Positions 52,167 through 64,000 of a DNA stretch of 64,000 nt are shown here, piece by piece. Where the stretch lies: contig NC_092580.1 of NCBI RefSeq assembly GCF_037975245.1, forward strand, positions 27,371,501-27,435,500, read 5' to 3'. Below the pieces are notes generated by a model that made no database searches, was not told the origin of the DNA, and saw only the letters and a list, made by a program, of their open reading frames with translations. The position numbers and the translations under genes were made by a program. Numbering within the stretch: position 1 is the first letter of the stretch; every line of letters begins with the position of its first letter. Origin of the DNA: Apostichopus japonicus (Eukaryota; Echinodermata; Holothuroidea; Aspidochirotida; Stichopodidae).

Positions 52167-52225
52167 GATATGCATATGCATATCCCGCATGTGCGTGGTA
52201 CTTTCCACACGTACGTACGTACGTG
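52167..52225. promoter_or_regulatory. Two 18-bp palindromes upstream of ALDH1L
   Basis: GATATGCATATGCATATC (52167-52184) and CACGTACGTACGTACGTG (52208-52225) are both perfect palindromes, about 0.55-0.6 kb upstream of the start codon. A regulatory role is conjecture. Confidence 0.3.
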
Positions 52226-52589
52226 GTATTATGTATTGTCTAACAGTTCATCACTAATTCGAGCAGCGAGTTGTTCCTACCTGGATGAGATCATCTGTTT
52301 ACCTTTCGAAGGGTTTCGTGGAGTTCACTTGACGTAGCAAATCGTCATGATCATACGATTAGTCTCGATCTTATCGAGACTGGTAGTTTTGACTTTTGGT
52401 AACAAATATCACAGGAGGCTCTGACTGGGTAGTACGTTAGGCGTAGGCGCAAGGGGCTTAGAAAGCCAGATCTGAACAACTGTCACCTTTATAAATTTAT
52501 TCATGGGCGTCTGAGAAAATCCATTATTCTTTATCCCATATTTGCACAGGCCCCCTAGTTGACCCTCTGGGCTTTGGCCAGACCAGCAT

Positions 52590-53160
52590 GGGGGCCATGT
52601 CATTCGGCCATCTGTACTTTCTGCCATAGAAAATGTGCTCTTTCCGCCATAGAGAGAGTGCCTTTCCACCATGGCAGTAAAGCAATTTTTTTATGGCGGA
52701 AAGAGCACATTATTGTGGGTAGGAGTGACGTTATGTAGGTTAGAAAAACAAAAGTAAAATGTTACCAATGTTTTTCCACTAGCAACATTTATAACATTTT
52801 GTGTTTATGTTAATAAAATACTTGTGGGAATAACTTTGTAATTCCTCCGAAGCCTTGCCGGGTGAAATATGTACCCGTTGTTTTCCCTTTGCGACATTGA
52901 TAACATGTATTGATCACATTAATAAATATCTGTAGTGTGTCAATGACATTGAAATTCCTCTGAAACCCTGTTTGCCTGAGCAAGGGGCAAAATACATCCT
53001 TTTTCTCCCCTTTGCAACATTAATTGAATACATTAAAAAAAATTCTTTGTGTGAATGATTGCAAAATTTGGTCAAAACCGCCAGAGGTTTCTAGCCTTTC
53101 CGCCATTGTGGAAAGGCTCGAAACCTATGGCGGAAAGGTATGGCTGAATGGCACTAGATC
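52590..53160. mobile_element. Inverted-repeat element with GGCGGAAAG arms
   Basis: AATGTGCTCTTTCCGCCATA (from about 52630) and its exact complement (from about 52693) form a hairpin. Outer parts CATTCGGCCAT and ATGGCTGAATG are also complementary near both ends. Likely a MITE. Confidence 0.5.
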
Positions 53161-56100
53161 CGACCAGCATCACCCCTTCTCATCAGCCCTGTTTTGTGCC
53201 ACAGTCCCTGTGAGAGTTTGCCATGGACAGTGTGTAACTTTTCTTGGTAGATTGACCAAATATATATCAACTTGACTGCATAGTTTATTTACTGTACTTG
53301 TCAGCATGCATGTAAAAAGTTACCAAATTACTTTCAACTGTTGCTGGCAGTCCTGGGATTATCCAGGATCAAGCTGGTAATCTAAAACATTTGGCCTTGT
53401 CTAGACGAAAGGTATGGTAGCAAGTGTGTGAAGTGTGATTATATACTACACACCTGGCAATAGAGTCTGGAGTGTAATAAAAACAGGTGTTCATTCACTG
53501 GTGCAGAACCAAAATTAATTAACTAATTAGTCTGTTGATCGTTCGTAGAAGGTTAACAATATTTGGGGAGGTCATTTTAAGAAGCATATATATCTGAAAT
53601 GCATGAAGGTAAAATAATATACTGATTGGATATAAACATGTACACACATCAGGTGCACATGTACACACATCAGGTGTACACACAGGTCCCCGGTTCCAGT
53701 CACTCCAAGATTAATGTTCGTCGTCCAGTTACAGAGTTGTCGACAATTCATAATCATGGACGTTAAATATGAATGTAAGAGACTGACTTCGGTCAGCTTG
53801 CGGCTTTCAAGTTGATAAGCCAATGAGGCTTCTTCGCGAGTTCCTACTTGCAGGAGGATCTAAAATACAAATATACATACATTATGCACAGTTTTGTGGT
53901 TCAAACCTCCTTCAGGATCCCAGGTCAGTCAGACCAGTACTTGCGGTCTGAGTCCCAACAAGATATTCTTCTGTTACATATTATTTACTTTTCATTGTTG
54001 AGTTATGATATATGCAAAACATGATATGTGTTCCTTTGACATGATTACAAGTAGCATATCCACCATGTTTTTGCTTCCATTGTTGGTGACCTATATAACT
54101 TTGATCATGAAGTTGGTGTGCCCCCCCCCCTCCCCCATGTCAAAAGGTCTGACACTCCATGTTGAATGTCCTTGGAACCCTCTCCCAAATTTGGGTATTT
54201 CCTGTCTAGTGGTTTTGTCGATGTGTTGCATTGCAAGTATATGGCAGTTCGGGAATGGATGTACATGTTAAAGTTGTGCCATACACTTTAATGAATTAAA
54301 TACAAACTTGCAGTCTAATATTGTTTTATAATGAATTATGGAAACACTATCATCTTTTGTACAAATTTTTATTTCTCTGTGGATAAATTGTATGGTGCTA
54401 TAAAGAAAACGAAACACTTTGCAGCTCCTCTGCTATGATGGTGTCACTGTCACGTAAACTACTGTTGTTTGTAACTCTCAGTATAATTAAGTTATGAGAA
54501 AGGGGTTGAGGGGGTCATAGCCCCACCTCCATCTTCAGTCAGGGAAAAAAAGTTTCATAATTAAGACAACCTTGCATTTAACAAACAATTTATAGTCTAA
54601 ATATTCCTCATGCAGAGTGCACCATTTAGTCTCTTTAAGTTGACTACGACCCACGGCCAAACCCCTCATTGAAAATTTTGGATCAGTCTTCAGCCGGTTC
54701 ATAAAGGTTCCATTAGGGGATATGTGCCACCCCCTCCCTCCCTCCCTCCCACCCAACCCCACCCACCTTTGAAATCCTGTGCACATTACTGCTTCAGAAC
54801 CTGATATCTTGGTGGAACTCTAAGATTCTTTAACACCAAGACATACAGATACAGTATTTATTCCAAATCTTTTATTCCAGTCCACTTCTGCAAATGTAAT
54901 TTGGTAGAATCACATCACATCATTGAAGCAGTAGCCCTAGAGGGCATACTATTGTTCATTGGAATTTTTACAAATAAGCAAGGACCTACTGTACTCTTCT
55001 GTAAAGTTCTGATCAAAGGACACATTTTAAAACTGTGTAGATTTCCACTTATATTAATACCTATTTGGTCTTCCATAGCTTTTAATCACCCACATATTTA
55101 TTTGTCAACTTTAATCTCCACAGATTCACCACAGTATAACTTTTGCTGTGATAGATTTAAAAATTGCAAAGAAATTGTAAATTAATAACAAAATTATTAA
55201 AGTGACAGAAGCCAAAACAGTTTGTCTTCTAATGTATGTCCATCCCCTTCCCCCCCCCCCCCACACACCACTATCTAAACCAACACATGCCAGATGTCAG
55301 ATAAAGATTTTTCCATACTCTACACATGAAGAAAAAATACACAGCTATTTTACTCTGCAGTTTTTACAGCAGTTTTAGTACAGCTTTGGTTGTTTATTGG
55401 ATAGAAATTGTTTGCTGGTATACATCAAACGGGTAGTCCAGAGGTTAAATTATTTTTGACTGACGAAAGAAGTACATATTCTCAGCATCCTGGTGAAATT
55501 TGCATCCAAGTCCTATACATGAGCCATACATGAGATACTGACAACAAATTGTCACAGGTCGTACCATCTAAGAGAACTTGAAGCAAGCAGGTGTGATGTC
55601 ATAGCTGCACATCAACAGCAATATGTTTTTGTTTTACCTTACTTGGATTGGAAAGGGTTCCAAGTTTACCTAACAGGATGTGAAGTTAACAGTACCCAAC
55701 GATACTGAGATGTATCCCAATTTAGAGGTAGAAAGTTGTAATTTAGTTTTTTTTTAAAGGAAAAACAAATGTCAGGACATGCTTCTATGACATCACACTT
55801 GTTTAGTTCAAGTTCACTCCTGCTGGAAAACATGTAAATAAAATGTTGTTATCTGAAAATTGATACATAGGGAATTGAATACAATTATGCAGGAGGATGC
55901 TTAGAATACACTACAGTATGTTCCCCTTTCATCTGTCACATATAACATTTTCCTCTGTTTTATCACTTCTTAAAGTATCCAAACAAAAGTTCTTTCAAGT
56001 TAATAACACTGCACGGGGACCTAATTAAACTCTGTACTTATTATTAAGCTATTGTTGTGATAATCTGCAGAATAATTAAGCTTAGTCTCAAACTGTGACT

Positions 56101-59100
56101 TAGGTAAGAGATAATCTATAACATCGCAAAATCACTTTAGGTTCTAATCTTGTTTGTCGAAAGCTGTGAATACCGACTTATAGGGTTACTTAATTGTTAT
56201 CTTGTTAATTATTAATTGCATCAAACCTTGAAGATATTTGAATTGCTAGATATGGTATTTACCACCTTATGATTTTCTTATGTTCAAAGATTGGTTACAA
56301 CTGGTTACAAGTTAAACATGTAGCCCACATGTCCCTGGATATCTTACTGCTGCAACAACAAAAAAAGGGGGAGGGGGTTTTAATTAACTGGATGTGCTTG
56401 TAACAAAGTTTCAGACAACAGATGCTTGTCTATAGAGAGGGACTGCAGGGAGGGGAGGAGGGAAGAAAGGACCATGGTCCCCAATAATTGTCAGAGACAT
56501 GATTTGCACACAAACATATTGCTGTCACAGATGGTAATTTCAAAACCGCAGAACACTGATGTGACTCCTGGCCTCCCCTCAATCACAAATCTTTAAATTG
56601 AGTCCCTGCACTGACAGGTAATGACTGTACTGTTTTTCTGTTTTTTTTTTTTTTTTTTTTTTGGGGGGGGGGGGGTAGGTGGTAATGGATGGATAAAGGC
56701 TACTAAATGCATTGCTACACAGAACTTACATTGATTCACAATTTATCACATCACAAAACAGACTCAATCATTTTGGTAAATCGTAGATCTGCAACTTCCT
56801 TCTGGAAAACATTGCTATCTTCTCATTTAAGGTAGCTGTTTATGATAAAGACAGTTAACTGTTTATGATGCATGAAACAAAAATGTTCATACAAAGTACC
56901 CTGGAATAACACACATGGCATATAGACAGTTATGCTGCCTTTGACATTTAACATGACATTTGGCAAACGGTAATGTTTATGCCTGACCTTCAATACTGTA
57001 CTTGTACAAGGGCGACTATTCAAACTCGTTTACTGATTTCTCTGTTTGCACCCAAGGATCTAGAGAGTGCTGTAATTGCCTTGATGTTAAACATACAGAT
57101 TCCAAACTCAAACATGTCCTATCTGTAGACAATGTAATAAAAGGCTAAATCCTTTTACATAATACCAGGCTTAGTCCTTACTTTTAGGCCTACTGTACAT
57201 ACCATATGATAGCCACATGGACAAGAAGCTGGTTAACTTTTTAGGTACACTTTATTTGACATAACATAATATTAAACACATACCTGGAAACAACCCTTGC
57301 ATTAACAGTGAAGTACTAGCTCAGTTACATTAATTTATAGTATATAAATGCAATGATGACTCCAAGTGAGCTAATTTCTGATGAAAGGACTCAGCATTTG
57401 CATTCTGGAAACTAAAACATGGCCTATGCCTTTAGTACCAAAAATATTAAATATTTGAAAAGCTGCTCAAAAGTTTGATTTACATGTCGTGAAAGGACTA
57501 GTCTATACAGTCATGCTTTAAAGCCTGACGTGGCAATTTCTTACCAAATTCTGGAAGACTGCATGAAGCTGTTGGCATGTTGTTTAAGTTTTATATATCA
57601 TGAAATATCATTCCAACGCAATGATTAAACTTAATGTTGACAATCTACTTTGCACAAATTCGTCTGTAAGAATTTGTTAAAGAAGAAATGCAAACTGATC
57701 TCAATATCTGATCACTTCATAGACTAGTAATTTACCATTTTCAATCCATCACCTTTCTGAGAAAATCCTTCCAAACCTTCACTGATGTGAACTGCCGATA
57801 ACTCCCTATCAAAACCCAGGCTGAAATATTGTTGCCTTCAGTAGCATGTGAGGTAACTTAGAAATATGGAGGTCAATCCCTGATTCTTTAAGTTTGAAAT
57901 AACTGTATTCTGCCAATCCTTTTGCTTGATTCCACCAAAGGATAGCTACAAACTCTATTTCTAAAATCACCACTTCATTCCCTTAAATGTCATACATGTT
58001 CAAATGTGTGATTAGAAGCCATACTGCTCAGCCCTGTACTGCTGTGCAATTCATAGACTAGCCTAGCTAAGAGTTAGCAGTATGGCCATACCTGACACCG
58101 TTCTGTTGATAATAACTCCTATTGTTAGGCCTACTACTATTGTAGTAAAAGTACCATTGGTATTGCTCACCTGTAAATGTATTATACGGTATTGACCTAA
58201 CGGCCCAACGTTTAGGCCTTTCAATGAGGAAGTAATGCTCACTAACTTACTCACTTGTAGGATTTGTGAAAACGCAACGAACAATTACTTTGTTTGCTCT
58301 ACAGGACTACAAGCTATCATATTTATGCATTGCATCAAGATTTAATTGTTATGCACGGCTTTTCTGTTTTTGTATGGTGCCTACTACATGTACGACCGTT
58401 AGTACATCTAACACAAACACAGTAACACTAACGTATTTTGATCAACGTTAGAAATAACGTTACAGAGCGATAAGATATTGATTATTATTTCACACTTACC
58501 AGGCTTTAACTGACTTTAATCGCAGGCAAAATGTCACCAAGTGCTGTAAACTGGTCCTCTTGTGTTAGATACAGTTGTATCAAGTTGATAGTTGGCTCAG
58601 TTTACCCTAGAACATTCACTATGAACAAAGTCAAGTCTATATAATTTGTTCGCAAGTGCAGTGGCAGCCTTCGGTCCCTGGTATACTGGCAGTCAGGGAG
58701 TGTCAGGGGTATGGCGGTTATCAACCAATGACAGACGTCCTTTGTGATACGGTGACTTTGCATAAAATCTGATTGCATCATACGAGAATTGGCTCATTTG
58801 GAAACTTTCAAACCATTTGTATTAGCGACTTTGTAAAGAGACTCCGAAATTTATGCTTTTTTTGTTTCCCTGGTTCCCAGTGACAAGGCAGATTTTAAAA
58901 TAGAGAATAGCTAGGTTTGAGATCATACTTCTACGATAGCCTTTATGGGACGACTAATTAACGAGTCACACGTCAATGCGACATCGCCGTCGGCAATTTG
59001 ACAATTTGATAAAGTCACGTTAGTGTACTTGATAAGAAAAAACATCATAATTTAAAATATTCATCAATTTAAAAGAGGACAATGCAGCAACTTTTAAAAA

Positions 59101-59679
59101 AATGACAATATAGTTTGTTAGCTCAGTTGTGTACCTTCGGAGATGGAGTAATCTCATTGATAAACCACGAAATTTTTCAAGACCACTGTTATACATTTTC
59201 AATGTAAATTGAGGAAGACTGCCGACTTTTCTCTCTCTTTTGTCTAAGCAATCATAATAATGATAATAATAATAACAGCAATAATAATATTAACAATAAT
59301 AATAACAAATTTGTGTTGCTTGATTATTTCAACACTGGGCAGTAGGCTATATAACTTCATGCGTAAAGTTGCTACTAATTTTCTTGTTAGATTTGTACCA
59401 GGAATTCGATCGAGCTAATTCCTCCGTTTTGAAATAGGAGCGTTTTGAGGGTTAAGGAAATGTTTTTCCTTGTCTCAGGGGCTTAAAAGTTTGCGAACCG
59501 CTACTTTGACAAATTTCTTAGGAATCTTTACTTCAAATTAAGCACCGTCATGGAATCGGCATGTTGACCAATTTAGCTGGACACCGATAAGACATAATGT
59601 GTTAGATCAAAAGCATACAGAGGTCGGAGTAGATCGGTATCATGAATAATTTACGAACCGGGCTTGAACTCACGGATTA

Positions 59680-61362
59680 CAGGGGCGTATCCGGGGGGGG
59701 GGCGCAACAGGCGCGCGCCCCCCCCCCCCTATTGGCCGTCACCAAAAAAAAAAAAATAGCAAAAAAAAAAAAATTGATGACGACCTTTATGTGAGATGTC
59801 GGTGATCGCTCACCCCCCCCCCCCCCTCCCGTATGCTTTAATTTTTGTTTGCCAAAAAAAGGTTCTGGCGAAGTTCGGCGGCATAATAGTTTTAGAAACA
59901 TAGGTGGTAATTGGGTTCGTATTATCACTATAAACACTAAGTGACATGCCAGCCATACTAAATTGTGCATTTTGTGTCCATATTTACTGGAAATGTTGCT
60001 TATCATTAAGGTCGAAAAATGGATCACATATGGCCATGGGCGGCGATCCTGGGGGGGGAAGGGGGGATATATCCCCCCATGAAAATGGGTGGAGGGGATG
60101 TAATACACCATATCCCCCCCCCCACCAAATGCCAGGGATAAGAATATTTTCATGCCTACATTTATGCATCATCGTTAATGTACGGCTCTTTTTTAGCTTC
60201 ATTTCTCGCCTACCATAAACGCAGTGCGATCTTTTCAAATAAAGCGTCTTTATAAAGCAAGAATAGTTGACTGTAGGCTTCATTGGCCCTATAACAACAA
60301 AATGTATTATTGCGCCCACGGTATTGATATAGTACATATATGCACCCTCATAGTATTCATATAGGCCCTATAGTAGGCCTACACACGTACATGTTCCCTC
60401 GAACAGCTGAGAATCTCATGTTACTAGGGTACTGCTTAATACACGTTTCACCTGGATGCCCTAGCAATCGGTACCTAGGAATGTAACTATGTGTAATTGT
60501 GTATTGCATGTGTATAGGCCTATAATAGCCTGCATGTGGCCATTTTCTTGATCGAATAATATATATGAGCTCTCGAACATTCTAACGTTGCGCCTGAAAC
60601 AAGATTGAGTTGGGCAATTTTCCCAAAATAACACCCGAAATTAAAAAAAAAAAGTATTTTGGATCCTGATTATGAGATATTTCGGACATGACATCCCTAT
60701 TTTAAAGTTGGGTATATGCCGCTTGGAAACCTCGGGAAGTGCCGTTTCCGGTCATCTAGAGGGTTTGTTAATCCCAAAATTTTCTTGTACGATTCGCGCC
60801 AACCGATCGCACTGCGTTTATGGTAGGCGAGAAATGAAGCTAAAAAAGAGCCGTACATTAACGATGATGCATAAATGTAGGCATGAAAATATTCTTATCC
60901 CTGGCATTTGGTGGGGGGGGGGGGGATATGGTGTATTACATCCCCTCCACCCATTTTCATGGGGGGATATATCCCCCCTTCCCCCCCCCCCCAGGATCGC
61001 CGCCCATGGCCATATGTGATCCATTTTTCGACCTTAATGATAAACAACATTTCCAGTAAATATGGACACAAAATGCACAATTTAGTATGGCTGGCATGTC
61101 ACTTAGTGTTTATAGTGATAATACAAACACAATTACCACCTATGTTTCTAAAACTATTATGCCGCCGAACTTCGCCAGAACTTTTTTTTGGCAAACAAAA
61201 ATTAAAGCATACGGGAGGAGGGGGGGGGGGATTGAGCGATCACCGACATCTCACATAAAGGTCGTCATCAATTTTTTTTTTTTTGTGCAATTTTTTTTTT
61301 TTTGGGGGTGACGGCCAATAGGGGGGCGCGCGCCTGTTGCGCCCCCCCTGGATACGCCCCTG
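59680..61362. mobile_element. 1.68-kb foldback transposable element
   Basis: The left arm (59680-60231) and right arm (60805-61362) are almost identical in opposite orientation, around a 573-base centre. Both ends read CAGGGGCGTATCC, like the hAT-like relics in this window. Arms differ mainly in homopolymer lengths and a few bases. No target duplication is evident and no transposase is present. Confidence 0.8.
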
Positions 61363-62206
61363 TATTCAACAAACGCAGCGCCACAGTAATATTACGTCAA
61401 CATTTCACATATACGGGTTTGTCAATAAGAGTGTAATACTTCTTTTAAAGATGGTGGTAGAAAAATTAATCATATATTTGTTTTATCATAATGATATAAT
61501 AGTTGGTTTCATAGTGTAATACTTCTTGTAAAGATGGTGGTAGGAAATGAATTATATATTTGTTTTTATAATAATTATATAATAATTGGTTTATAGCGTA
61601 ATATTTCTTTTATTGACGGTGGTAGAAAATTAAATTTCAATATTTAATTATTTGATGTAGTTTGTTTAATAGTTTGATTTTTTTGGGTGGCTTTTCTACA
61701 GAACGCCATTATAATGTTGGTAGTGCATTTTGAAGAACCGCTGTTTTGCAGAGGGAGTTCCTGGTTAGAGGTAAGCCAAGTGGTCGGATTTCGTGCATAA
61801 TGGGTGCTGATCTGGTTTACCTGGCAGACCGAGTAGGTGTTGCCTTCTTGGTAACACTGTTGGCGTAACTATGGTCATGGATACCAGCAGGGTGTACCAC
61901 GTCTGAGCAGGCCAGTTTATAATCATTAAAATTCCCGTTGCCCGGCCTGTTCTCTTTGTGTCTTTTTGAAGCCGCATTGAGCTAATAGGCTGAGAGGAGA
62001 AAGAGCGTAAAAATAGTATTTTGGCCAGTGCAATGAGATATAGCATCAATGCAGTTTGTAACTTGGTCTGGTTTCCACTGGAGGCAAATCACTTTAGCTG
62101 AGCATTTAATCGAGAGGTATAGACGAATCTCTATCAGGCATTCCACAAACTTTGGTTATATGCATTAACACCTCTTTGTTTAATATCCACTCTCATGTAG
62201 GTATAC

Positions 62207-62655
62207 CACACCACAATTAAAGTAGTGTACATCCGCACGATAAATTAACCATGGTCGGAGAAAAGAGAAAAAACGACGTAATGTAATGCTTGTTTAAGTG
62301 TATTATCAGTTACCATCATTGGTTTTTCTGCTTTTTTGGGTGTGAAAGGGCATGGTGTGAAAATAGGGAGGAATGAAGGTGATATTAACCATTTAAGAAA
62401 ATTTTGGTCAAATGTTGATATTACTCCAAGCCAGCAGATGTAAAGGTTGGGGTTTATGCTAAACTTGCTCCTCTTCTAGCTCAAATTTAAACGGTCATGA
62501 TATGGAAGTTTGAAAGTGCCATGATAGGCCAAGATCTCAACTATCATGTGGTGGGTAGGTTATATCAGTTGAAAACTTCTATTTATGCTTTGGCAGGTCT
62601 TGAAAGTGACAAGTTTAGTGTGTAAGTCAATGGAACAATTAATTGTGGTGCGACA
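62207..62655 (-). repeat. Dispersed repeat, copy 2 (inverted)
   Basis: Opposite-orientation copy of 20485-20949. A weaker fragment with CCATTGACTTACACACTAAA recurs near 63477. No coding capacity seen. Confidence 0.75.
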
Positions 62656-64000
62656 CCTGTATTATCGTGACATTATATCTATGGAATGGTTAGTGTTGCA
62701 AATCATGACGTTGTTAACGAATTTTTTCCCTTTTCGCGTTCCATAGATAGACTTCTCTAATTGTAGTGCGGTAACTGATTTCGTGAGTTATTTCAGTTTG
62801 CCTGTATAAACGGCTCTGTCTCTATATACGGCTCTGTTATTAACATTCAACTAGCGCCCTCATTTAACGAAAGTTGTCTATTGAACTAAACTTTTGTATT
62901 GGGTGTCTAGTTTCGACTGTAACATATAAAAATGGTCCAACCCAATATCACCTTTACCTAAGTTTAATAACTGGGTTTGTTCTGCGGTGGTTGAATCCTA
63001 CACCGTTGACCTAAAACAGCTCTGCCACGGTCATAGACCCGTCCACTTACACCACCTCTTGGGAAATAAACCCACACAGCAAAATACTGTGTGTTCCTGC
63101 CAAGTACTGGGTTGCGCACACAAATACCAAACTGAAGAAGGGTACCGCTCTCCCTCCCCCGTCAAATTTTCACTATAATCAAAACTACAGTGTGAAATGT
63201 TTTTCCGAAAGGGTAATAAGGGCGGTATTAAAAAACTTAGCATAGATAGACTACTGATGTGTGACCTGATTAATTCGCTTCGGCTTTAAGTACAACGGTT
63301 CTGTATGGTGCCGTATTTGAACGAATCTAACCGTAATAGTGATTAGCGACTTCGCGATCCGCGTTATAGTCATGGCCGAATTTGCAATTCGCGGACCCCC
63401 TCACAATTTTGAATGGTCGGTAAGAGTGATTGGATAGTTTTCCATTCCGGGTAACAAATAGGCCTTTTAAAAGCCCCATTGACTTACACACTAAATCACA
63501 AATGTAATGCGGTCTTTAAGTCCAGATAGAAGTTCTCATTAGCACAACGCTACACATCACTGCATAGCTAACAAGTTGACCTTTCATGGCACCATCAATT
63601 TTCCGTATCATGACTTGCACACTTTTGTTATGCGAGCCTGAGGGTTTCGTCACTTGTAAACAAACCTCTTTACACAGTAGTAAACAATTTTCGTACGCTG
63701 TTCCTGTGAGGCCTGAAGGGGTCTAAAATTATCTCCATTGACCCAATTTATGCACCACATGTACTTCCATTCATGTTATTGAACATGCAAGCCACAACAA
63801 CCCAAAATGCTGATTGAAAACATATAAAAAAAAAAGATGTTCTCCTGTTGTTTGTTACTTTTCCTGAGATAGGAATACAATTGGGCGGATCGATATAAAC
63901 TATAATAGGAGTATGCCACCTTCGGGAAACCAAAAATCTCAACTTACAATTACTTGTTGGTAGATACTCAGGGCTCACTTAATTCCTATAAATTGAGTAG

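Larger units (their letters stand above)
51700..64000. other. Upstream intergenic region, repeat-rich
   Basis: No gene can be supported. It holds the upstream region of ALDH1L, an inverted-repeat element, a foldback element, simple ATA repeats (59255-59310) and the inverted copy of the dispersed repeat. Confidence 0.5.

Noticed and set aside
59677-61311. ORFs of 90-158 residues around 60 kb
   Set aside because: They are mirrored translations of the two foldback arms, with low-complexity Gly/Pro runs.

Overview
This window is animal genomic DNA: short exons, large AT-rich introns with GT/AG boundaries, microsatellites, minisatellites and many small DNA-transposon relics. Nothing looks bacterial or viral. 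The intron-rich architecture and transposon mix suggest a marine invertebrate, possibly an echinoderm or another invertebrate deuterostome; that placement is inference.

The main gene lies on the minus strand from 51627 down to 25502. It has 22 coding exons whose splice phases all agree and which join into a 923-residue 10-formyltetrahydrofolate dehydrogenase (ALDH1L family). All three parts are present: an N-terminal formyltetrahydrofolate hydrolase, a middle acyl-carrier-like domain with its phosphopantetheine serine, and a C-terminal aldehyde dehydrogenase with catalytic Cys and Glu. The first coding exon is only 45 bases and lies 6 kb upstream of the second. It encodes a basic, Ser/Thr-rich leader that looks like a mitochondrial presequence (ALDH1L2 type). 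A second in-frame ATG, 17 codons later, would give a cytosolic ALDH1L1-type protein. A TATA box very close to the first ATG suggests a short leader and possible use of both starts.

A second gene, also on the minus strand (7123 to 2517), is a three-exon model for a 286-residue secreted protein with a signal peptide, 14 cysteines and a Thr-rich linker. I do not recognise its family. A TATA box lies just upstream.

The rest is non-coding as far as I can see. About 7.2-25.5 kb and 51.7-64 kb hold repeats and no convincing gene. Notable repeats are a 658-bp hAT-like element with an exact 8-bp target duplication (25698-26355), a 206-bp MITE family with four copies inside ALDH1L introns, a 23-bp satellite with a palindromic core (42661-43527), a perfect 74-copy ATC tract (15182-15403), a 1.68-kb foldback element with nearly identical ~555-bp arms (59680-61362), a dispersed repeat present in opposite orientations at 20.5 and 62.2 kb, and a degenerate Penelope-like hammerhead-type motif (46858-46894).
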